Source of the DNA: Planctomycetota bacterium
Lineage (GTDB): Bacteria; Planctomycetota; UBA8108; JACQVS01
Direction: 5' to 3'
Length of the DNA: 36,291 nt
NCBI GenBank assembly: GCA_028280485.1
Contig: JANQLS010000022.1
Location: 1 to 36,291 of the forward strand
Notes under the pieces: generated by a model
Told to the model about the DNA's origin: nothing
The model's input: only the letters and a program-made list of their open reading frames with translations
The model's database searches: none
Shown: piece by piece, positions 8,788 through 16,203 of the stretch
Numbering within the stretch: the stretch's first letter is position 1
Layout: each line of letters starts with the position of its first letter
Made by a program: the position numbers and the translations under genes

Positions 8788-8950
8788 AATTAGTTTTTGT
8801 TGAAACAAGCTCCTGTGGAGCTCGCTTCAACCGTTCCAGCAAATCATAGATTTGCTTTCACTCCGCTAAACATAGGGTCTCCGACCCTATGTTCGCGGCC
8901 GAGTTGATCCCAACTCGGCTTAGTTCCTGTTTATTCAACAGGAACTAATT
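8788..8950 (+). repeat. Multi-hairpin intergenic element, copy B (complete, 163 bp)
   Basis: Complete copy bounded by AATTAG...CTAATT. The 17-bp ends (8788-8804 and 8934-8950) are inverted repeats with two T-G wobbles. Internal hairpins in order are AGCTCC/GGAGCT, AGCAAAT/ATTTGCT, CATAGGGT/ACCCTATG, CCGAGTTG/CAACTCGG with loop ATCC, and TTAGTTCCTGTT/AACAGGAACTAA. No target-site duplication is evident. The left end lies 13 nt from the start codon of the minus-strand dockerin gene, so here the element points away from that gene. The following 8951-9239 shows no gene. Confidence 0.85.
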
Positions 8951-9239
8951 AATAAGTAAACGATTCGAGCAATACTCCCTCGGCGGCCTACCCTCCGCTA
9001 CCTAAATGAATTGGCATGACTCTTTCGAATCACAAATCGAGCAATGTCTGAACGCGAATCGCTCATGCTTTTAAGATGGTAAAACGCAGTTCAAAGGCTC
9101 GAAAGAAAAAAATGTTATATAAACACAGATCTGTAAATAGACCAAAGAATTGGGGGTGGAGCTTTGGCAAATAATTTTGCTGGCTTTTTAATTACATAAT
9201 TCAAAACAACCATAACTCAGATAAAAGGCAATAGACGAT

Positions 9240-9596
9240 TCATCTATTTGCTCGTTCAGCATCGGAGATGTCTATATGATCCTCCAGGTTAAATAAGTTT
9301 AGTGGTTTTGATTTTACTGTTGGATCGAAACCATGGTCATTAATCGCAAGCTTGATGATTCGTTGAATGAGTTTGTTGGTGATTACAATTTGCTTCGTAA
9401 GTCGCCAGATGGTTTCGCCGTTATTTAATTCTTCAGTCACCACTTCACAGTATGAAATACTTCCAAATATTCCAGGATGAGGTAACTCATAAGGCCAAAT
9501 AGAGATGGATATAGATCCATCACTCCCTTTAGCTCTCCATCTATAGTCAATAGAATTTACAATTATGTTTCGGGCTTCTTTTTCTGATTTCGGCAT
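9240..9596 (-). CDS. Conserved hypothetical protein, partner of the SUKH-like gene
   Basis: A 118-aa soluble protein with no signal peptide. From memory it resembles small proteins common in planctomycetes with a YRWRAKGSDGSISISIWP core and a C-terminal VITNKLIQRIIKLAINDHGFDP stretch ending in a DISDAxR motif. Their function is unknown to me. It begins 9 bp after the stop of the upstream SUKH-like gene, so the two are very likely one operon. There is no clear ribosome site, so translation may depend on reading through from the upstream gene. Given the partner, a role in immunity or contact-dependent defence is possible but is inference only. Confidence 0.75.
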   Translation of the reverse strand: MPKSEKEARNIIVNSIDYRWRAKGSDGSISISIWPYELPHPGIFGSISYCEVVTEELNNGETIWRLTKQIVITNKLIQRIIKLAINDHGFDPTVKSKPLNLFNLEDHIDISDAERANR

Positions 9597-9605
9597 CTGT
9601 TTTAA

Positions 9606-10040
9606 CTAAGTTTGATTCTCCAATGAATGTAAAAAATCTGAAATGGAGTCACTGATTATTTCCCATTCACATCCTTTATCGCCGTTTAACCAATGAGTGC
9701 CTACGACTATTGGGGAGTTTTCTCCAGTTCGATAATCAAGGCCGATGGCGACGTCGTCTCCTAAGTTTTCATTGACGGCAATAAGTAATATTTTTTCACT
9801 ATCTACCCACGGTAGTTCTCGTGGTTCTACTACAGATCCCTTATAGACAAAGAAGAGTTCGTCTTCTTCCTCAACGTAGCTAAAAGAAGATTCAAATAGC
9901 ATCGTTTGATATGAATTTAAGAAAACCAGTGGATCTGTAATAAAGGGGACTACCTTTTGAAGTTTTTCATGACCCGGATGAATCCAAGTCCCATTACTCA
10001 TTGCTGTTTTTAATTCTGGGGGGAGTGGTAGTGAATTCAA
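9606..10040 (-). CDS. SMI1/KNR4 (SUKH)-like protein, putative immunity protein
   Basis: A 144-aa cytoplasmic protein. The C-terminal half (IAVNENLGDDVAIGLDYRT, then VVGTHWL and a terminal SDFLHSL helix) has the layout of SUKH/SMI1-KNR4 domains. In bacteria these commonly act as immunity proteins against polymorphic or contact-dependent toxins, or as general interaction modules. The start is uncertain: the 10038-10040 codon is TTG, the frame stays open upstream without an ATG, and no Shine-Dalgarno is visible. It is first gene of a two-gene minus-strand unit and no toxin gene is adjacent. A strong minus-strand terminator lies 100 bp upstream. Confidence 0.75.
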   Translation of the reverse strand: MNSLPLPPELKTAMSNGTWIHPGHEKLQKVVPFITDPLVFLNSYQTMLFESSFSYVEEEDELFFVYKGSVVEPRELPWVDSEKILLIAVNENLGDDVAIGLDYRTGENSPIVVGTHWLNGDKGCEWEIISDSISDFLHSLENQT

Positions 10041-10136
10041 TCGTTGAAATTCTGTTTTTAAGTTTGTTTCGATGTTAATTAAGTATTTGATGATTATAGT
10101 AAGAGGTTGATTAAAGAGTAAGCTTATTAAATGAAT

Positions 10137-10174
10137 AAAAAAAGGGTAACGATCAAATGTTGAATCGTTACCCT
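10137..10174 (-). terminator. Strong minus-strand intrinsic terminator upstream of the SUKH-like operon
   Basis: An 11-bp perfect stem (10143-10153 with 10164-10174, AGGGTAACGAT/ATCGTTACCCT) is followed, reading leftward, by a run of T. The 10-nt loop can add a few more pairs. No minus-strand gene ends here: from 10175 to the element at 10461 I find no ORF. It either ends a small non-coding transcript or sits in the leader of the SUKH-like operon as an attenuator. A TATAAT-like hexamer (minus strand, 10351-10356) lies ~180 bp upstream, but without a good -35. Confidence 0.7.
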
Positions 10175-10460
10175 CACTCTTTATTAAAGTGCCCTCAAGG
10201 GCCCTTTCGAGATGATGTCTTATATGTTCTTTGCTTATGATCTGATTGTTTTTAATAGAATTTCAACTCTTTTATCGTTGGGTTTCTATTCAAACAATTG
10301 GCACAAAAAAGGTGGCTAACTATGAATAATCAATTGGAACTCAAGCTGTTATTATAGTTTTTTCTTGGTAAATATTTTCTCTACAATTAGGTTATAGTGT
10401 ACTTTAAATGGAGGAGTTGGTTGTGGCATTAGACTTTAAATTTATCTTCACTTTCCTTCT

Positions 10461-10623
10461 AATTAGTTTCTGTTGAATCTTGCTCCTTCGGAGGCAGCTT
10501 CAACCGTTTCGGCAATTCTTCGAATTGCCTTCACTCCGCTAAACGTAGACTCTACGAGCCTACGTTCGCGGCCGAGTTGATCCCAACTCGGCTTAGTTCC
10601 TGTTTAATCAGCAGGAACTAATT
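10461..10623 (+). repeat. Multi-hairpin intergenic element, copy C (complete, 163 bp)
   Basis: Same length and order as copy B. Ends are AATTAGTTTCTGTTGA and its inverted partner (16 pairs, two G-T wobbles). Hairpins are CTCC/GGAG with flanking pairs, GGCAATT/AATTGCC (changed at two positions from copy B, both compensated), CGTAG-CT/AG-CTACG with one A-C mismatch, CCGAGTTG/CAACTCGG with loop ATCC, and TTAGTTCCTG/CAGGAACTAA. It lies about 65 nt upstream of the likely ATG of the large FG-GAP protein, in the same sense. It is a direct repeat of copy B, 1.5 kb away, across the SUKH-like gene pair. Confidence 0.85.
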
Positions 10624-10687
10624 AATTGGCTCTTTCCTTCACTTCCTGAAGGTGTATTTATTAAACTCCCATGAACATGGGGTAGAG

Positions 10688-13600
10688 ATGAGGCTCGGTA
10701 TGATGTTGGCTCGATTTGTATTCATAGTTCTTAATTTCACCTTGATATTATCATTCTCTTTTATCTCAAATAAATCTTTTGCTCAAGATTGTAATCAAAA
10801 CGGTGAAGCGGATTTGATAGATATTGAAAGTGGGGGAAGTGAGGATTGCAATGCTAATGGAATTCCCGATGAATGTGAGGAGGGGGAGCCTCGATTTGAT
10901 TATCAAGCTCCAAAAAGTATTGAAGTTGGTCGTGAGCCTAACGATCTTCAGGTAGGTGACTTCAATGGAGATTTAAAACCGGATCTTGCAGTTCTAAATT
11001 TTCGTTCACAAGATGTTTCAATTTTGCTGGCAACTGAGTTAGGGCAGTATGAACTCAAATCCACCCAGCCTGTTGGTGATTCGCCGAGTGATATTGTTGT
11101 CGGTGATTTTAACAACGATCAGCATACAGATTTTGGTGTCGCTATTTTCAATGTAGGGATTAATTTGTTTTTTGGCAAAGGGAATGGAACATTCGATAGA
11201 GATCATCTCCCATTGGATTTTCATCGAGATAAGATTCATGTCGCTGATTTCAATCAGGATGGGAATTTAGATTTTATATTTGGGGCTAGAGATTCCGATG
11301 AGACTAGAGTCGTCATCATCTACACTGGTGATGGAGAAGGCGGGTTTGATTTTTTTGAAAAACTTCCGGGAGGTAATGTTCCAGTTGTTGGTGATTTCAA
11401 TAACGATGGTCGTCAAGATTTAGCCGTCACTCATACGGGCGAATCCATTTTTTTTCTGTATTTTGCTGAAGAGGATGGCACTTATCGAAAAACTGAAGAA
11501 GTAAGGATTAGAAATTTAGGAGACTTGATCGTAGGTCATTTTAATGAAGATGATCACTTAGATATCGCAGCCCCTGTTTGGCCAAATAATATAAATGTTT
11601 TGCTGAATCAGGGAGATGAATCTTTTGAGGTCACCAATATAGAAATCCCCTCCTTTGCTGAACACCTGTCTACTGGAGATGTTAACAGTGATGGCCATCT
11701 TGATTTGGTTTGTGAAAGTGCCGTCAGAGACTCTGTTTATGTCCTAAAAGGAAATGGGCAAGGGGAATTTACTTTTATCGATTCGATATTTGCAGGAAGG
11801 TCGGCTCGGTCCCACGTTTTGGTTGATACTAATCAAGATGGGTTCCTCGATGTCGTTACGGGGAATTCTGGAGCTAATGATATTACGATTATTCGTGGTC
11901 GGGGAGTCGATGGCTTTGAACAAGAGAATAGACTTTCTGCGGGGAACCGACCCGGACCCATTGCGTTAGCTGATTTTACAAATGATGGAATTGTTGATTT
12001 AGTCATATCTCATGAGAACGAGTCGATCATTAAATTCCATGTGGGGGAAGGTGGAGGAAACTTTGAAGAACTCGCTGAGATGTTCAATAGTTCGGACGCT
12101 GTAAATTCACACATTGTAGATTTAGATTCTGATGGCTTCCTCGATTTCATTACGGTGCATTTTCATCTTCACAAGGTAAACATTCATTTTGGGAAAGGCG
12201 ATGGAACCTTTGATACTGTCGTCATTGAGGACGTTCGTGAGTGCTTTGGAGTTGCCTCTGGTGATTTTGATCGTGATGGTGATGTTGATTTGGCTGTTGT
12301 TCGAAGAATTTCAAGAGCGAGTGAGATCGATATTTTTAGAAATGAAGGGGATCGAGATTTAGTCAAAGATGATCGATCTTATAACGGGGTACGTGACGTG
12401 ATCGATATAAAATCAATCGATATCAATAACGATCAAATTTTAGATTTAGTTGTTGTTGGGTACTCGAGGGATTTTTTGACCGTTCTTAGGGGGACTGATG
12501 AGGGGCTTTTCACGGTGGGGGGTAGTATCTCTTTAGGGGCTAATCCGAGTTGGGTTGAATTCGTAGATTTTGATGGTGATGCTCTTACCGATATTATTTT
12601 TTCTGGCGGGTCAGATATAAGTTCTATGTATTTTTTGAAAGGTAGAGGAAATGGGACTTTCGGAGATTCTATCGTTTTAGATCGAAACGGAGGAGTCTTC
12701 AGATTTTTAGTGGCCGATTTGAATCGAGATTTGATTAAAGATATTGTCTTCACTGAACCTCGCCAGCATAGGATTTCAGTGCTTTTAATTGATTCTGAAA
12801 GAAAGGTTTCACAAAAATTAAGCTTCTCTTCAAGTACGTTACCATCCTACTTGCAAGTGGCGGACGTAAATAACGATGACCTTCCAGATATTTTTGTTTC
12901 GAACGAAGAATCTGAAAGTGTTTCACTTATATTTAATTCAACTATTCAAGAGTTATGTGTCGATTGTAATTTGAATGGGTTGCATGATCCCCTTGAGTTT
13001 AGAGAGCTTTCTTCAAATGCTGATGGATGGCTTGGATTTATTCCTGACCCACTTCAGATTTCAGTTGATTCAGAAGAATTCTGGAGTGATGCAAGTGATG
13101 TCAATGGAGATGGAATCATTGATTTCGTCATTGCGAGAACAGATAAAAATGATGTCGTCGTTTTATTTGGAGAAGTCGACAATAGCACAAATTCCATAGA
13201 TTTTAATGACAGTGGTAACACATACCCAGTGGGTGATTCACCCCGGCATATTATTACTGTCGACATCGATGGTGATGGTGATATCGATGTTTTGACTGCA
13301 AATCATGAAAGTGATGATGGGTCTATTTTACTAAATTCTGGAGGGGGAGAGTATCTACCTGAGTTTAGATTTAGTTCTGGCATCATCCCTGAACTCCTGT
13401 CGGTGTCGGATCTAACGGGAGATGGCTTGATCGACATCATCGCTGTTACTATGAATGGCGATGGAGGCTTTTTTATTCAAACAGGTGATCGTGAATTTAG
13501 CTTACTAAATGAATTTTCTTCCGAGCAACCGGTGATCGATTTTGTTGTTGGAGATTTTGATCAAGATTCTCAATTAGATATGGTTTTCGCTGCAGACGAG

Positions 13601-15010
13601 TTTGGTGAAATTCAGTTTTTAAAGGGTTTTGGTGAGGGGACATTCGATCTACTTGATTCTCACAGCACCCATTCTAATCTTGTTGATATTAATAGCTTTG
13701 ATATAAATTCAGATTTCAAATTAGACATCATTACTATGCATGCAGATGGGACAGTGGAATTTCATCTTGGTGAAGGTGATGGAACATTTTTAAAATCACA
13801 TAGCTTTAATGTCGGCCCCAATCCTAAACAGATGGGGGTTCTTGAGATCAGTCCGATTCAGCCATTCGGTATCGTTATTACGTTTTTTGATGGGAGTGTT
13901 AAAGTTTTTACGATCGAGGAGGGGGTGAACCAAAAGTTAGTTCAATCTCTATCGAGTCCATCGACATTAGGGAATATAGAATTTTTTGATATAAATAAAG
14001 ATCAAATTCCAGACCTAATAGGTCCGAGTGAAAATCAGTTAAAACTCTACCTGGGGCGTGGGTATTTAAAAGACTGTAATCAAAATAACGTTCTTGATGA
14101 ATGTGAATTGAGTTCGGGTTTTATTCTTGATTGCAATGATAATGGGATTCCTGACTCATGCGAGATTAGGGAGGGAGTAGAATTAGATTGTAATCAAGAT
14201 GGGATTCCTGATTCCTGCAACCTCGCTTCAGGAATTCCAGATTGTGACGAGAATGGAATCCTCGATTCTTGTGAGATAAATGAAGGGGCTGTGAGGGATT
14301 GCAATCAGGATGGAATTCCAGACTCCTGTAACATATCTTCAGGAACTCCAGATTGTAATGAAAATGGAGTTCCCGATTCCTGTGAATTAAAACAGGGTTC
14401 ACAGGCCGATTGTAACGGGAATGGAATTCCCGATTCTTGCGAAATAATAGTAGGAACTGAGAAAGATTGTAATGAAGATGGAATTCCAGACTCCTGCAAC
14501 ATATCTTCAGGAGCTCCAGATTGTAATGGGAACGGAATTCCCGATTCTTGCGAAATAAACTCAGGATTTGAAGAGGATTGCAATCAGGATGGAATCCCTG
14601 ATTCCTGTAATCTGTTGGCTGAAACATTTGACTGTAATAACAATGGTGTCATTGATTCTTGTGAAATTTCTTCTGGTGATGCCTCTGATGTAAATGGAGA
14701 TGGAATTCCGGATGAATGTACTCAAATCGTATTCTTGAGGGGGGATGCGAATAGTGATGGAATCATCGATATCAGTGATCCCATTTATAGTTTAAGGCAT
14801 TCCTTTTTGAATAAGCCTGCGCCTGAATGTATGAAGACAGCTGATTATGATGACAATGGAGTGATTGAAGTCATCGATGCGGTTCAATCTTTAGATTATT
14901 ATTTTCTTGGAGATAATTCGGGTCCTTCACAGCCTTTTCCGAACTGTGGATATGATCCATCGGATGATGGATTAACTTGTGAAAGTTACTCTGCTTGTTT
15001 AGATCGCTAA
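10688..15010 (+). CDS. Giant secreted FG-GAP/VCBS-type propeller protein with Ca-binding-like repeats and C-terminal dockerin-like module
   Basis: I chose the ATG at 10688 because it follows a G-rich site (GGGGTAGAG) and gives a normal signal peptide (to ..NKSFA). A GTG at 10652 would add 12 residues. Two DCNxNGxxD motifs come first. About 21 FG-GAP-like units follow (GDFNxDGxxDL...), 14 before a short DCNLNG linker near residue 756 and about 7 after it. This count suggests three seven-bladed propellers. Next are 12 repeats of DCNxDGIPDSC (DNA 14072-14719) and a dockerin-like module (last 92 residues). Such proteins are usually surface adhesins or matrix proteins binding Ca2+. A hairpin terminator follows the stop. 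Confidence 0.92.
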   Translation: MRLGMMLARFVFIVLNFTLILSFSFISNKSFAQDCNQNGEADLIDIESGGSEDCNANGIPDECEEGEPRFDYQAPKSIEVGREPNDLQVGDFNGDLKPDLAVLNFRSQDVSILLATELGQYELKSTQPVGDSPSDIVVGDFNNDQHTDFGVAIFNVGINLFFGKGNGTFDRDHLPLDFHRDKIHVADFNQDGNLDFIFGARDSDETRVVIIYTGDGEGGFDFFEKLPGGNVPVVGDFNNDGRQDLAVTHTGESIFFLYFAEEDGTYRKTEEVRIRNLGDLIVGHFNEDDHLDIAAPVWPNNINVLLNQGDESFEVTNIEIPSFAEHLSTGDVNSDGHLDLVCESAVRDSVYVLKGNGQGEFTFIDSIFAGRSARSHVLVDTNQDGFLDVVTGNSGANDITIIRGRGVDGFEQENRLSAGNRPGPIALADFTNDGIVDLVISHENESIIKFHVGEGGGNFEELAEMFNSSDAVNSHIVDLDSDGFLDFITVHFHLHKVNIHFGKGDGTFDTVVIEDVRECFGVASGDFDRDGDVDLAVVRRISRASEIDIFRNEGDRDLVKDDRSYNGVRDVIDIKSIDINNDQILDLVVVGYSRDFLTVLRGTDEGLFTVGGSISLGANPSWVEFVDFDGDALTDIIFSGGSDISSMYFLKGRGNGTFGDSIVLDRNGGVFRFLVADLNRDLIKDIVFTEPRQHRISVLLIDSERKVSQKLSFSSSTLPSYLQVADVNNDDLPDIFVSNEESESVSLIFNSTIQELCVDCNLNGLHDPLEFRELSSNADGWLGFIPDPLQISVDSEEFWSDASDVNGDGIIDFVIARTDKNDVVVLFGEVDNSTNSIDFNDSGNTYPVGDSPRHIITVDIDGDGDIDVLTANHESDDGSILLNSGGGEYLPEFRFSSGIIPELLSVSDLTGDGLIDIIAVTMNGDGGFFIQTGDREFSLLNEFSSEQPVIDFVVGDFDQDSQLDMVFAADEFGEIQFLKGFGEGTFDLLDSHSTHSNLVDINSFDINSDFKLDIITMHADGTVEFHLGEGDGTFLKSHSFNVGPNPKQMGVLEISPIQPFGIVITFFDGSVKVFTIEEGVNQKLVQSLSSPSTLGNIEFFDINKDQIPDLIGPSENQLKLYLGRGYLKDCNQNNVLDECELSSGFILDCNDNGIPDSCEIREGVELDCNQDGIPDSCNLASGIPDCDENGILDSCEINEGAVRDCNQDGIPDSCNISSGTPDCNENGVPDSCELKQGSQADCNGNGIPDSCEIIVGTEKDCNEDGIPDSCNISSGAPDCNGNGIPDSCEINSGFEEDCNQDGIPDSCNLLAETFDCNNNGVIDSCEISSGDASDVNGDGIPDECTQIVFLRGDANSDGIIDISDPIYSLRHSFLNKPAPECMKTADYDDNGVIEVIDAVQSLDYYFLGDNSGPSQPFPNCGYDPSDDGLTCESYSACLDR
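14072..14719 (+). repeat. Coding tandem repeat: 12 units of DCNxxGxxDSC type
   Basis: Twelve units each start DCNx(D/N/E)G(I/V)PDSC or a close variant. They mostly alternate between a 19-residue form continuing CE(I/L)xxG and an 18-residue form continuing CNxxSG, giving a ~111-bp higher-order period. The alternation breaks once, where two 19-residue forms are adjacent (units 6 and 7). The last unit is DVNGDGIPDEC, leading into the dockerin-like module. The regular Asp/Asn/Gly spacing fits Ca2+ coordination, as in thrombospondin type-3 repeats, and the paired Cys suggest disulfides. Confidence 0.85.
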
Positions 15011-15065
15011 TGAATGAGATTCGCTATAAGTGCAAAGAGGAGATTTTTATATGAGGGGCTTTAAG

Positions 15066-15120
15066 ATAGGACCTTCCCGTGATTCTTGATCCGTTTCGGG
15101 AAGGTCCTATTTGTAACTTT
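15066..15120 (+). terminator. Intrinsic terminator after the FG-GAP protein
   Basis: A perfect 14-bp stem, ATAGGACCTTCCCG (15066-15079) with CGGGAAGGTCCTAT (15097-15110), is followed by a T-rich tract. It lies between two convergent genes and may serve both, although the minus-strand side lacks a clear T-run. Confidence 0.7.
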
Positions 15121-15122
15121 TT

Positions 15123-16094
15123 CTATTTTAAATCTACCTTAGATTTTTTCTTTCGTTGGGATTCAACCTTCGCCTTTCCAGCCGATTTCTTTTTCCCTAA
15201 ATCTACTTTAGATTCTGATTTCTTCTTAGATTCAATCTTCGACTTTGAAGCCGATTTTTTCTTGGAATCTGTATTTGTTTTAGATTTCTTTTTAGACTCA
15301 GCTTTAGACTTCAAATTTGCTTCCGTCGCTTTAGACCTTGCCTTTGAATCCGTCTTAGATTTTAACTTCGACTTCGTAGCATTAGATTTATGCTTAGGAG
15401 CAAGAATACTCCTGAACGAGTTATCTGAAGCACCGAAGGCACCGTCACAGAAGGGGCAAGTCTTCATTTGATAGCCATTCAGTTTTTTTCTGGGGTAGAG
15501 TTTTGCCCATTTACCTTGAAGTCCGCTCATGCCTCTTTTGCGTCCCAGGGCGAGGTTCTTCTTCCACTCTTCATGCTCAGCTTCGGTTAAGCGCATGGAC
15601 ACTAATTTTCGGTTCACCCAACGTTGGGTGAGTTCCGCCATGGCGCTCATTCGTGTTTCTGCATCTTTGGAGAGAATTCTATCTCGCATGATTTTGGAGA
15701 GACCGCTGCCAAAATTATCTTTTCGGTCTTCCCTCTTGGTGGCCTTCTTAATGTTCATACTCCAGAGGTCCACTCGATTTCGATACGTCCGGAAAGCATC
15801 GATGGCAGGAATACAAATCGGACAAGCGGGAACAAAGTGGATGGGGAAATTGGCTCTACCTGGTCCTTCCCCATCATCGGTGAGCAAAATCATATCGACG
15901 ACGTCATTTTTGACTCCGTCGGTATAGAGTCCTTCAAGAATAGAGGTAAATAGTAAGCGATTGAGTTTGACTTGATCTGCTTTGTGAAGATAAACGTTGT
16001 CATCTTCAACTTTGACACTCTTCTTGTTGAGAGGAGCCGCTCCTATTGCCAGAAGCGACATCAGGGTGATGCCTAAAAGACTGTACTTGAACAT
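15123..16094 (-). CDS. Secreted protein with CxxC motifs and a Lys/Ser-rich C-terminal tail
   Basis: A 323-aa exported protein of unknown function. The ATG at 16094 has GGAG 6 nt upstream; a TTG four codons earlier is unlikely. The signal peptide ends near GAAP (residues ~1-20). The folded part (~25-240) holds two Cys-Pro motifs, ACPICIP (~residue 90) and TCPFCDG (~213), which could bind metal or form disulfides. The last ~80 residues are almost only K, S, A, E, D, T and N, with repeated KSK and SKKKS patterns, and so are strongly basic and disordered. It is the last gene of the ECF sigma/anti-sigma unit, 109 bp after the anti-sigma gene. That gap contains a GC-rich hairpin (16128-16149). Confidence 0.82.
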   Translation of the reverse strand: MFKYSLLGITLMSLLAIGAAPLNKKSVKVEDDNVYLHKADQVKLNRLLFTSILEGLYTDGVKNDVVDMILLTDDGEGPGRANFPIHFVPACPICIPAIDAFRTYRNRVDLWSMNIKKATKREDRKDNFGSGLSKIMRDRILSKDAETRMSAMAELTQRWVNRKLVSMRLTEAEHEEWKKNLALGRKRGMSGLQGKWAKLYPRKKLNGYQMKTCPFCDGAFGASDNSFRSILAPKHKSNATKSKLKSKTDSKARSKATEANLKSKAESKKKSKTNTDSKKKSASKSKIESKKKSESKVDLGKKKSAGKAKVESQRKKKSKVDLK

Positions 16095-16203
16095 TGTAAA
16101 CTCCAATTTGGGTGGTTGAGATATAACTTGGGCGTGGCGCCTCGCCCAATTGGATAGAGAGGGTTGAGTCGTTTTTTAAAACAGAAACTGTTTAACTTTG
16201 AAG

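Noticed and set aside
8951..9239. Possible RNA gene in the tract after copy B
   Set aside because: No tRNA T-loop, no stable long stem and no terminator were seen; only short repeated words such as TCGAGCAAT occur.
8788..10623. Integron cassette array (element as attC site, SUKH pair as cassette)
   Set aside because: The element is a chain of separate hairpins rather than one long imperfect palindrome with the RYYYAAC/GTTRRRY ends. No integrase is visible and gene orientations are mixed.
10652..10687. GTG start adding 12 residues to the FG-GAP protein
   Set aside because: The downstream ATG has a better upstream G-rich site and gives a standard signal peptide; the extra residues (HEHG) are polar and acidic.
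14166..14627. Minus-strand ORF of 153 codons opposite the Cys-Asp repeats
   Set aside because: It is a shadow of the repetitive plus-strand coding sequence; its composition (His/Arg/Asn-rich repeats) mirrors the repeat codons.
14072..14719. CRISPR-like array in the regularly spaced repeats
   Set aside because: The repeats are in frame, encode DCNxxGxxDSC units of a long ORF, and have no variable spacers or cas genes.
15079..15471. Plus-strand Phe/Asp-rich ORF
   Set aside because: It is the antisense image of the Lys/Ser tail codons of the secreted protein on the minus strand and overlaps a terminator.
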